From Thioclava sp. JE_KL1 (lineage in GTDB: Bacteria; Pseudomonadota; Alphaproteobacteria; Rhodobacterales; Rhodobacteraceae), in assembly GCF_009296265.1 (NCBI RefSeq), contig NZ_WBJS01000003.1, positions 248,001-312,000 of the forward strand: a DNA stretch of 64,000 bases, read 5' to 3'. Under the pieces are notes generated by a model that had not been told where the DNA came from, searched no databases, and worked only from the letters and a program-made list of their open reading frames with translations. Below, piece after piece: positions 57,446-64,000 of the stretch (position 1 is its first letter; each line of letters starts with the position of its first letter). A program made the position numbers and the translations under genes.

Positions 57446-57907
57446 TCACAGCGGCAGCGCGGTGGTAGATTTCAGCTCCTCCATCGAGAGAAGCGCGGTC
57501 ACGTTGTGGATTTTCACTTCCGAGATCAGCGCCTGATAGAAGCGGTCATAGGCACGCGCATTCTCGACCCGCACTTTCAGGATGTAATCGATATCACCCG
57601 CCAGACGGTGCGCTTCCATCACCTCGGGGCGCGCGCGCAGGGTGGCGAGGAACTTGTCCTGCCACTCGGCCTCATGCTCCGACGTGCGGATCAACACGAA
57701 GAAGCACGCATCGAAACCAAGCGCCTCGGGATCGAGGATCGCGGTCTGCTTTCCGATCACCCCCGCCGCGCGCAATTTGCGAATCCGGTTCCAGACCGGG
57801 GTCTTGGAAGACCCTGTTTTCCGCGCGATTTCGTCGAGCGACTGGCTCGCATCGTCCTGAAGCTCCGCGAGGATTTTCCGATCCAGCTCGTCGATCTGCA
57901 CCGCCAT
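57446..57907 (-). CDS. Lrp/AsnC-family transcriptional regulator
   Basis: The 153-residue protein has an N-terminal helix-turn-helix (LDEIARKTGSSKTPVWNRIRKLRAAGVI) and a C-terminal RAM ligand-binding domain (GDIDYILKVRVENARAYDRFYQ). It is divergent from the cobA-cysI-cysH operon, across 141 bases. In Rhodobacterales this position is conserved, and no CysB is seen here. Control of sulfate assimilation in response to an amino acid such as cysteine is therefore a reasonable inference. Confidence 0.9.
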   Translation of the reverse strand: MAVQIDELDRKILAELQDDASQSLDEIARKTGSSKTPVWNRIRKLRAAGVIGKQTAILDPEALGFDACFFVLIRTSEHEAEWQDKFLATLRARPEVMEAHRLAGDIDYILKVRVENARAYDRFYQALISEVKIHNVTALLSMEELKSTTALPL

Positions 57908-58001
57908 TCCGATTTCCCTCCGCTTGTTAGGAGATTGTCACTCCCTCTAAATCCATAGGGAACGAATGTCCTTATTGGCAAGGGTATATGGTCAAAAACC
58001 G

Positions 58002-58013
58002 GAATAATTTCCT
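58002..58013. promoter_or_regulatory. AT-rich dyad upstream of cobA
   Basis: GGAA-TAAT-TTCC is an inverted repeat 36 bases before the cobA start, in the divergent gap shared with the Lrp-type gene. It is a candidate site for that regulator. Confidence 0.35.
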
Positions 58014-58048
58014 ATATTCACGCTCAAGACGCAGACGAGGAGCGTGAC

Positions 58049-58801
58049 ATGGAAACTCTCGAAACTCAGACCCGGGTGACCCTTGCCGGGGCCGGTCCAG
58101 GCGATCCGGACCTGCTGACCGTGGCGGTGCTGCGCGAGATGATGTGCGCCGACGTCATCCTGCACGACACGCTGGTGAGCGCCGAGGTGCTCGCGCTTGC
58201 GGGTCCGCAGGCGCAGCTGATCGAGACCGGCAAGACCGGTTTCGGCCCGTCGATGAAGCAAGGCGACATCTCGTCCCTGATCGTCCGCCGCGCGCAGGAA
58301 GGCCAGCGCGTGCTGCGCCTGAAATCGGGCGATCCGGGTGTCTTCGGACGACTGGGCGAGGAACTGGACGCGCTCGACGCGGCCGGGATCGCCTATCGCG
58401 TACTGCCGGGCATCACCGCAGCTTCCGCTGCCGCTGCCTCGCTTGGCCAGAGCCTGACCGAACGTGGCCGCAATCGCGAGCTGCGCCTGCTCACCGGGCA
58501 TGACGCAGACGGGCTGGCAGAACAGGATTGGTCGGCGCTGGCCCGCCCCGGCGCGGTCGCTGCGATCTATATGGGCAAGCGCGCGGCGCGCTACGTGCAA
58601 GGACGCCTGATGATGCACGGCGCCTCGCCCGCGACCCCCGCCTGTGTTGTCGAGAACGCCTCGCGCGCCGATCAGGTGATCCGCCCCGCGACGCTCGCCA
58701 CCCTGCCCACCGTGACCGCGGAGGCCAAAGGCCCCGCCGTGATCCTACTCGGGCTCGCCCCGCGCGACGCCCGCACCGCCCTCAAGGAGGCCGTGCTATG
58801 A
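58049..58801 (+). CDS. cobA: Uroporphyrinogen-III C-methyltransferase
   Basis: The 250-residue SUMT makes precorrin-2, the precursor of siroheme, from uroporphyrinogen III with S-adenosylmethionine. Motifs are VTLAGAGPGDPDLLTV, RLKSGDPGVFGR and YRVLPGITAASAAA. It is a single-domain protein without the dehydrogenase/ferrochelatase part of CysG, so that step is encoded elsewhere. GAGGAG precedes the ATG. It heads the sulfite reductase operon and supplies the siroheme pathway for CysI. Confidence 0.93.
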   Translation: METLETQTRVTLAGAGPGDPDLLTVAVLREMMCADVILHDTLVSAEVLALAGPQAQLIETGKTGFGPSMKQGDISSLIVRRAQEGQRVLRLKSGDPGVFGRLGEELDALDAAGIAYRVLPGITAASAAAASLGQSLTERGRNRELRLLTGHDADGLAEQDWSALARPGAVAAIYMGKRAARYVQGRLMMHGASPATPACVVENASRADQVIRPATLATLPTVTAEAKGPAVILLGLAPRDARTALKEAVL

Positions 58802-59100
58802 GCAAGAAATTCATCCCCGGCGTGATCAGCGCCAATGACCTGCGCGAAGGCCATGTCGTTTACATGAACGACGCGGGCCAATGGGTGCTGCGCCTCAAGG
58901 ACGCCGCCTTTCTCGACGATCCGGTGATTGCCGAGATGTGGCTCGATCTGGCCAATGCCCAGCCCGAGAAAGTCGTGGGCGCCTATCTCGCGCCTGCCAC
59001 GCTCGGCCCGAACGGCCCCGAGCCCGCGCATTTCCGCGAGGCCTTCCGCGCCTCCGGCCCCTCCATTGAGCTACCCCACAACACTCTGGCCGGGAGCTGA
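58798..59100 (+). CDS. DUF2849 family protein of the sulfur operon
   Basis: The 100-residue protein matches DUF2849, a small family found almost only next to cysI/cysH in alphaproteobacteria. It overlaps cobA by four bases (ATGA) and ends three bases before cysI. Recognisable parts are GVISANDLREGHVVYMNDAGQWV and HFREAFRASGPSI. It has no cysteine and no transmembrane helix, so it is not an iron-sulfur carrier. Its role in sulfite reduction is unknown. Confidence 0.9.
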   Translation: MSKKFIPGVISANDLREGHVVYMNDAGQWVLRLKDAAFLDDPVIAEMWLDLANAQPEKVVGAYLAPATLGPNGPEPAHFREAFRASGPSIELPHNTLAGS

Positions 59101-59103
59101 TCC

Positions 59104-60771
59104 ATGTTCCAACCCAGCGATTTCGACCGCGCCGCCGTCCGCGCGCGCGCCGAGCAGTTTCGCCATCAGGTCGCGCGCCGCCTCGACGGCAGCCTGACCG
59201 AGGACGAGTTCAAACCACTGCGCCTGATGAACGGGCTCTATCTGCAGCTGCACGCGTATATGCTACGCGTGGCGATCCCCTATGGCACGATCGAGGCCCG
59301 GCAGATGCGCCAGCTCGCCAAGATCGCAGATGCCTGGGATCGCGGCTACGGGCACTTCACCACGCGCCAGAACATCCAGTTCAACTGGCCGAAACTGGTC
59401 GATGTGCCGGATATGATCGACGCGCTCGCCGATGTGGGCATGCACGCGATCCAGACCTCGGGCAACGCGATCCGTAACACGACGACGGATGCCTTCGCGG
59501 GTGCCGCCGCCGATGAAATCGCCGATCCGCGCCCCTATGCGGAACTGATCCGTCAATGGTCCACCGACCACCCGGAGTTCCAGTTCCTGCCGCGCAAGTT
59601 CAAGATCGCGATCAACGGCGCCGAGGCCGACCGGGCTGCGATCCGCGCCCATGACGTGGGTCTGCAACTGGTCGAGCACGATGGCGAGATCGGGTTCCAG
59701 GTCTTCCTGGGCGGCGGTCTCGGCCGCACTCCGATGATCGGCAAGGAGATCCGCAGCTTCCTGCCCGCGGTCGATCTGCTTCCCTATCTGGAATCGATCG
59801 TGGCGGCGTGGAACCTCGCCGGACGGCGCGACAACAAATACAAGGCGCGTATCAAGATCACCGTGCACGAGCTTGGAATCGATACGTTTTCCGAGATGGT
59901 CGAGGCTGAATTCCCGGCCCGTCGCGCGGCGTTCAAGGGCGCGGACCAAGCGATCCTCGCCGATCTCAAGGCGCAATTCGCCCCGCCCGCGCTGCCTGCG
60001 CGGGAGAGCGAGAGCTTCGAAACCTCGCTCAGTGTCGACGCGCTTCTGCGCGACTGGGCCGCGCGCTCGGTCTCACCCCATCACAACCCTGATTACGCGG
60101 TGGTCACGGTCAGTCTGAAGGATCACGGCGCGCCTCCGGGCGATGCCACCTCGGACCAGATGCGCCTGCTCGCCGATCTGGCCGAACGCTACGGCCAGTC
60201 GGAGCTGCGCATCAGCCACGAGCAGAACGTGATCCTGCCGCATATCGCGAAGGCCGATCTGCCTGCGCTGTTCGAAGCGCTGCGCAAAGGCGGCCTCGCC
60301 ACGGCGAATATCGGGCTGACCTCGGATATCATCGCCTGCCCCGGCATGGATTACTGCGCGCTGGCCACGGCCCGCTCGATCCCGCTCGCGCAGCAGATCT
60401 CGACCCATTTCCGCGATCTCGGACTGGAGCAGGAAATCGGTGCGCTTAAGATCAAGATCTCGGGCTGCATCAACGCCTGCGGTCACCACCATCTGGGCCA
60501 TATCGGCATCCTCGGTCTCGACCGTGCCGGCGTGGAGAACTACCAGATCACGCTTGGCGGCGACGCGACCGAAACGATGGCGCTTGGCGAACGGGCCGGC
60601 CCCGGCTTCGCCTATACGGAGGTGATCCCCGCGCTGGAGCGTCTGCTGCGCGCCTATCTCGAGCTGCGTGAAAGCGCCACCGAGAGCTTCCTCGACGCGC
60701 TGCGCCGCCTCGGCCCGGCCCCGTTCAAGGAAGCGCTCTATGCAGAGGCTCAACGCCATGCCGCTCAGTGA
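59104..60771 (+). CDS. cysI: Assimilatory sulfite reductase, siroheme/4Fe-4S subunit
   Basis: The 555-residue nitrite/sulfite reductase hemoprotein carries the cluster and siroheme cysteines as CPGMDYC (Cys-x5-Cys) and CINACGHHH (Cys-x3-Cys). The ferredoxin-like half domains include GYGHFTTRQNIQFNW and ELRISHEQNVILPHI. No flavoprotein subunit (CysJ) is present, so electrons probably come from ferredoxin. It sits between DUF2849 and cysH, whose start lies inside its last codons. Sulfite is the likely substrate, given the APS reductase next door. Confidence 0.94.
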   Translation: MFQPSDFDRAAVRARAEQFRHQVARRLDGSLTEDEFKPLRLMNGLYLQLHAYMLRVAIPYGTIEARQMRQLAKIADAWDRGYGHFTTRQNIQFNWPKLVDVPDMIDALADVGMHAIQTSGNAIRNTTTDAFAGAAADEIADPRPYAELIRQWSTDHPEFQFLPRKFKIAINGAEADRAAIRAHDVGLQLVEHDGEIGFQVFLGGGLGRTPMIGKEIRSFLPAVDLLPYLESIVAAWNLAGRRDNKYKARIKITVHELGIDTFSEMVEAEFPARRAAFKGADQAILADLKAQFAPPALPARESESFETSLSVDALLRDWAARSVSPHHNPDYAVVTVSLKDHGAPPGDATSDQMRLLADLAERYGQSELRISHEQNVILPHIAKADLPALFEALRKGGLATANIGLTSDIIACPGMDYCALATARSIPLAQQISTHFRDLGLEQEIGALKIKISGCINACGHHHLGHIGILGLDRAGVENYQITLGGDATETMALGERAGPGFAYTEVIPALERLLRAYLELRESATESFLDALRRLGPAPFKEALYAEAQRHAAQ

Positions 60772-61528
60772 TGGAACGGATATCGCCCCCCGCGTCGCCG
60801 GGCTGAACGAACGCTACCGCCACCACGCCGCAACCGCGGTGATGGAGCGGGCGTTGCGGGACCCCGACGTGGGCAATGTCGCGCTGGTTTCGTCCTTCGG
60901 GGCGGAATCGGTGGTGTTGCTGCATATGGTCTCGGTGATCGCGCCCGGTACGCCGGTGCTGTTCATCGACACGCAGATGCTGTTTCCCGAGACGCTCGCC
61001 TATCAGCGCGACGTCGCGGCCAAGCTGGGCCTGACCAATGTGCAGGTGATCCAGGCCGATGAGGCCGCGATCGCCCGCGACGACCCGGACGGCACGCTGC
61101 ACCAGTACAGCACCGATGCCTGCTGCACGCTGCGCAAGACGGTGCCGCTGGAAAATGCGCTGTCGGGCTATGACGCGTGGATCACCGGGCGCAAACGCTT
61201 TCAGGGCGGCCAGCGCGCGGCGCTCGATTTCTTCGAGATCGAGACCGACAGCCGGATGAAGATCAACCCGCTCGCCCATTGGGACAAGCAGGATGTGCAG
61301 GATTACATGGTCGAGAACCGCCTGCCGCGCCATCCGCTGGTGGCGCAAGGCTATCCCTCGATCGGCTGCGCACCCTGCACCTCGCCCGTCAAACCGGGCG
61401 AAGACGAACGTGCGGGCCGCTGGCGCGGCGCTGCCAAGACCGAATGCGGCATCCACTTCATCGGCGGCAAGGCCGTCCGTGTGAACAGTGAAGGCCAAGT
61501 GATTGAGAACAAGGAGAATGTGGCATGA
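60758..61528 (+). CDS. cysH: Assimilatory adenylyl-sulfate (APS) reductase
   Basis: The 256-residue enzyme reduces APS to sulfite with thioredoxin. It carries the four cluster cysteines that separate APS from PAPS reductases: CC in DACCTLRK and CxxC in GCAPCTS. The catalytic cysteine is in KTECGIH. The nucleotide-binding part includes SSFGAESVVLLHM. The ATG at 60758 has AGAGG upstream and overlaps cysI by 14 bases. The stop overlaps the next gene by four bases. Confidence 0.94.
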   Translation: MPLSDGTDIAPRVAGLNERYRHHAATAVMERALRDPDVGNVALVSSFGAESVVLLHMVSVIAPGTPVLFIDTQMLFPETLAYQRDVAAKLGLTNVQVIQADEAAIARDDPDGTLHQYSTDACCTLRKTVPLENALSGYDAWITGRKRFQGGQRAALDFFEIETDSRMKINPLAHWDKQDVQDYMVENRLPRHPLVAQGYPSIGCAPCTSPVKPGEDERAGRWRGAAKTECGIHFIGGKAVRVNSEGQVIENKENVA

Positions 61529-61896
61529 GCGTGATCGTTCGCGACGACGGCTTCCACAATGACGACTTCACCGGGGCGAGCCTCGATATCGCGCCGGAGA
61601 CCGATGCGGGCTACCTTCCTGCGCTGATCGAAGGCGCCGAGATGATCCGCGTCCTGTTCCCGACCTTCTCGGACGGGCGCGGCTTCTCGCTGGCGCGCCG
61701 CATCCGTGCGCTCGGCTATACCGGGCGTCTGCGCGCTGCGGGCCCGCTGATCGCGGATCAATATGCGATGGCGCGGCGCGTGGGCTTCGACGAGGTCGAG
61801 ATTCCGCCGGAACTGGCCGAGCGCCAGCCGCAGGCGCAATGGCTGTTCCGCGCCGACTGGGCCGCGCATGACTACCGCGCACGACTGGCCGGCTGA
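61525..61896 (+). CDS. DUF934 family protein of the sulfur operon
   Basis: The 123-residue protein matches DUF934, a family linked to cysI and cysH in many proteobacteria. Typical blocks are FPTFSDGRGFSLARRIRALGYTGRLRA and GPLIADQYAMARRVGFDEVEIP. It is coupled to cysH by an ATGA overlap. It has no cysteines or metal motif. A role with sulfite reductase is proposed by context only. Confidence 0.9.
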   Translation: MSVIVRDDGFHNDDFTGASLDIAPETDAGYLPALIEGAEMIRVLFPTFSDGRGFSLARRIRALGYTGRLRAAGPLIADQYAMARRVGFDEVEIPPELAERQPQAQWLFRADWAAHDYRARLAG

Positions 61897-61944
61897 GGCT
61901 TTCACCCGCCCGCGATATTCGATAGACCATAACGAAACCGGCAA

Positions 61945-61958
61945 TTGAGCCAGATCAA
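61945..61958 (+). promoter_or_regulatory. Possible FNR/FnrL box upstream of fpr
   Basis: TTGAG-CCAG-ATCAA matches the FNR consensus TTGAT-N4-ATCAA at nine of ten positions. It lies 83 bases before the fpr start. The centre would be near -41 if TATCCG at 61981 is the -10 box. Confidence 0.55.
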
Positions 61959-62040
61959 GGGCCAGCGCTCACGCAAGCTGTATCCGATCTGTATATTTGC
62001 CAGACCGAGGCGCATGCCCCGGCCCGAGAGAGATGTGACA

Positions 62041-62859
62041 ATGAACGAGAGCGCCGTGACCGACATCCCCAAGGTGAAGACCCTGCCCGACGCGCAGACC
62101 GTGACCGAAGTGACCCATTGGACGGACCGGCTGTTTTCCTTCCGCGTGAGCCGCCCGCAGTCCCTGCGCTTCCGGTCGGGCGAGTTCGTGATGATCGGGC
62201 TGATGGGCGACAATGGTAAACCGCTGCTGCGCGCCTATTCCATCGCCTCGCCCAACTGGGACGAGGAGCTGGAATTCTACTCGATCAAGGTGCCCGATGG
62301 CCCGCTGACCTCGAAGCTGCAGCATATCAATGTGGGCGACCAGATCATCCTGCGCCCGAAGCCCGTGGGCACGCTCGTCCATGACGCACTGCTGCCCGGC
62401 AAGCGGGTGTGGTTCCTCGCCACCGGCACCGGCATCGCGCCCTTCGCCTCGCTGATGCGCGACCCTGAGACCTACGACAAGTTCGACGAGGTCATCATGA
62501 TGCATACCTGCCGGACGGTCGAGGAACTGGAATATGGTCGCCAGCTCGTCGAAAACCTGATCAACGATCCGCTGATCGGCGAGATGGTGGACGGCAAGCT
62601 GAAATACTACCCGACCACGACCCGCGAGGAATCCCCCCATATGGGTCGGATCACCGATAATCTCGAAAACGGCAAGGTGTTCAAGGATCTCGGCCTCGAG
62701 CCGATGAACCCCGAGACCGATCGCGCGATGGTCTGCGGCTCGCTCGCCTTCAACAAGGACGTGATGGCGGTGCTCGAAGGGTTCGGCCTGCGCGAGGGCG
62801 CGAATTCCGAGCCGCGCGAATATGTGGTCGAGAAGGCATTCGTCGGCGACGGCATCTGA
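62041..62859 (+). CDS. fpr: Ferredoxin-NADP reductase
   Basis: The 272-residue flavoenzyme exchanges electrons between NADPH and ferredoxin or flavodoxin. The FAD motif RAYSIASPNWDEELEFYSIKV, the NADPH block LATGTGIAPFASLMRD and the C-terminal REYVVEKAFV are present. The likely start is ATG 62041, with GAGAGATG upstream. It follows the cys operon by 144 bases and may supply reducing power to CysI through ferredoxin. In Rhodobacter capsulatus the homologue responds to oxidative stress. A possible FNR box lies in its promoter region. Confidence 0.94.
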   Translation: MNESAVTDIPKVKTLPDAQTVTEVTHWTDRLFSFRVSRPQSLRFRSGEFVMIGLMGDNGKPLLRAYSIASPNWDEELEFYSIKVPDGPLTSKLQHINVGDQIILRPKPVGTLVHDALLPGKRVWFLATGTGIAPFASLMRDPETYDKFDEVIMMHTCRTVEELEYGRQLVENLINDPLIGEMVDGKLKYYPTTTREESPHMGRITDNLENGKVFKDLGLEPMNPETDRAMVCGSLAFNKDVMAVLEGFGLREGANSEPREYVVEKAFVGDGI

Positions 62860-62872
62860 TCTGGATCGGGGG

Positions 62873-63002
62873 TCTCTGCCCCCTCGGGCTTCGCCCTCAC
62901 CCCCGGGATATTTCTCAAGAGCGAAGATGGGCGTCTGTCCTGTCTTCGCTCTTTTCAAATATCCCGGGGCGCGCGCGGCAGCGCGCGGGGGCAGAGCCCC
63001 CT
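62873..63002 (+). repeat. Dispersed intergenic repeat, family B, copy 2
   Basis: This is the second copy of the element at 49503-49635, in the same orientation. Its outer arms CCCCGGGATATTT (62901-62913) and AAATATCCCGGGG (62957-62969) pair perfectly. An inner stem GAGCGAAGA / TCTTCGCTC (62919-62927 and 62943-62951) is followed by TTTTC and probably ends the fpr transcript. The element closes with a GCGCGCGG / GCGCGCGGG-type tract and GGCAGAGCCCC. Confidence 0.82.
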
Positions 63003-63087
63003 TGTGACCCAGCGTTTTTTTCCGTCGCGACTTGGGAGATCGCCTGATCGTTGCTATCTTGAAGGCATGACCTAGGGGACCACCAAG

Positions 63088-63729
63088 ATGACGCGCCACC
63101 AATTGAGCCACAGCTTTCGCGAACATGTCGCCGATGGCGTCGTCCATGTGCTGGGCGTCGTTTTCGCCGTGGCAGGCGTCAGCGCACTGATCGTCTGGGC
63201 GTCGCTGGCCGCACCGGCCGGGCGGGTTTGGCCGCTCGCGGTCTATTCCGTGGGGCTGATCGCCTCTTTCTCGCTCTCGGCGGCCTATAACCTGACCCTG
63301 CATGCGCCGACGCGCGCGGTGCTGCGGCGCTTCGATCACGCAGCGATTTATCTACTGATTGCAGGTACTTACACGCCGATGGCGCTGATCGGCCTCGGCG
63401 GGGTCGCTGGCTGGGCGCTGACCGCGACGGTCTGGGCGCTTGCGACTTTCGGCATCGTGATGAAGCTCGGCTTCTTCCACCGCGCGGAGCGCACGGGGTT
63501 CTGGCTCTATCTGGCGATGGGCTGGCTCGGGATGATCGCGATGTGGCCGCTGATCGTGGCCCTGCCCCTGCCCGCGCTGATCCTGCTGGTCGTGGGCGGG
63601 CTGACCTATACGGTCGGCGTGATCTTCTACCAGACCGAGCGCATCCCCTTCTCGCGCGCGATCTGGCACGGCCATGTGCTGGCCGCAGCCGCGACGCATT
63701 ACGCCGCGGTGATCGTGATCTCGCACTGA
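63088..63729 (+). CDS. Hemolysin III family membrane protein (YqfA/TrhA-like)
   Basis: The 213-residue protein has seven predicted transmembrane helices and belongs to the hemolysin III / PAQR family. It carries the family's conserved Glu and His near the N-terminus (FREHVADGVVHVLGV), the Ser-Ala-x-Tyr motif (FSLSAAYNLTLH), an internal FDHAAIYLLIAGTYTP, and the C-terminal FSRAIWHGHVLAAAATHY. In PAQR proteins these His residues bind zinc. The physiological role in bacteria is unclear and true hemolysis is unlikely. It stands alone. Confidence 0.9.
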   Translation: MTRHQLSHSFREHVADGVVHVLGVVFAVAGVSALIVWASLAAPAGRVWPLAVYSVGLIASFSLSAAYNLTLHAPTRAVLRRFDHAAIYLLIAGTYTPMALIGLGGVAGWALTATVWALATFGIVMKLGFFHRAERTGFWLYLAMGWLGMIAMWPLIVALPLPALILLVVGGLTYTVGVIFYQTERIPFSRAIWHGHVLAAAATHYAAVIVISH

Positions 63730-63736
63730 GCGGGGG

Positions 63737-64000
63737 TCAGAGCGGCTCGATATCGCCCATCGCGCGGGTTTCGTGGAATTCCGAGACGAAGCGCGCCAGT
63801 GCGCCCTCGTCGATCGCCGCGCGCAGGCCCGCCATCAGTTCCTGATAGTAATGCAGGTTGTGCCAGGTCAGCAGCATCCCCGAGATCATCTCGCCGGAGC
63901 GGAAGACGTGGTGCAGATAGGCGCGCGAATAATTCGAGCAGGCCGGGCACGTGCAGGCCTCGTCTAAGGGCCGCGGATCATCGGCATGGCGGGCGTTCTT
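63737..64000 (-). CDS. tgt: Queuine tRNA-ribosyltransferase (5' part outside window)
   Basis: The visible part is the last 87 residues or so. It contains the structural zinc site [16 protein letters not shown] ... TWHN (Cys-x-Cys-x2-Cys and a distant His) and the characteristic [16 protein letters not shown]. The enzyme exchanges guanine for preQ1 in the tRNA anticodon. The reading frame continues past the right edge; the stop is at 63737-63739. It converges on the hemolysin III gene with seven bases between stops. Confidence 0.95.
   Translation of the reverse strand, partial: KNARHADDPRPLDEACTCPACSNYSRAYLHHVFRSGEMISGMLLTWHNLHYYQELMAGLRAAIDEGALARFVSEFHETRAMGDIEPL

Noticed and set aside
62927-63007. 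A small plus-strand frame (MGVCPVFALFKYPGARAA)
   Set aside because: It lies entirely in the family B repeat and reflects its inverted repeats and GC tract; it has no conserved protein feature.
63088-63729. Hemolysin III as a virulence factor
   Set aside because: Proteins of this family are general PAQR-type membrane proteins; the name is historical, and nothing nearby suggests a toxin.

Overview
The window is a GC-rich alphaproteobacterial chromosome segment. The gene content and arrangement (an smo/mtl polyol cluster like that of Rhodobacter sphaeroides, a dctBD-dctPQM cluster, the cobA-DUF2849-cysI-cysH-DUF934 sulfur operon, a direct-repeat LexA box, groESL with CIRCE) point to the Rhodobacterales, something like Thioclava, Paracoccus or Rhodobacter. 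The genus is an inference. I see no rRNA, tRNA, CRISPR array, insertion sequence or phage gene.

Layout. 1-2.3 kb: divergent cell-wall genes (an L,D-transpeptidase cut by the window edge, and a DUF882 peptidase). 2.4-5.6 kb: an octaheme tetrathionate-reductase-type cytochrome c with a membrane cytochrome b partner, divergent from a periplasmic DsrE-like protein. 5.7-9.7 kb: the cyoABCD quinol oxidase operon. 10.2-11.8 kb: two tandem Crp/Fnr-type regulators without Fe-S cysteines. 12.2-16.8 kb: an orphan receiver protein, acetyl-CoA hydrolase/CoA-transferase, manganese pyrophosphatase and a TraB/GumN protein. 16.9-19 kb: groES-groEL under a perfect CIRCE. 19.1-20.3 kb: a membrane protein with a beta-helix-like exported domain.

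20.3-28.4 kb is a complete sorbitol/mannitol system: HAD phosphatase, SorC-type regulator, SmoEFGK transporter, sorbitol dehydrogenase and mannitol dehydrogenase, with two palindromes over the smoE promoter. 28.6-31.6 kb is a translationally coupled valine-degradation operon. 31.7-33.7 kb holds a DUF2892 protein and three consecutive small secreted proteins that share a C-terminal RcnB-like pattern. 33.7-38.3 kb: uvrA with a LexA box, a rhodanese and htpX. 38.5-46.5 kb: lpd, DUF924, an MFS transporter, queA and a large AsmA/YhdP-like protein. 46.7-49.4 kb: a Bcp peroxiredoxin and an M23 peptidase-bactofilin pair.

49.7-56.1 kb is a C4-dicarboxylate TRAP system with its two-component regulators; the DctD-like regulator lacks the GAFTGA loop and the Walker A lysine. 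56.3-57.9 kb: an orphan cytochrome P450 and an Lrp-type regulator. 58.0-62.9 kb: assimilatory sulfur reduction (siroheme synthesis, sulfite reductase, APS reductase) with a ferredoxin-NADP reductase downstream behind a possible FNR box. The window ends with a hemolysin III-like protein and the 3' end of tgt.

Two dispersed intergenic repeat families, each with two copies, are the clearest structures that genes do not explain. I did not find a convincing wholly new multi-gene system. The best leads are the octaheme cytochrome module, the degenerate AAA+ regulator, the three-gene secreted family and the repeat family whose hairpin is kept although its sequence is not.
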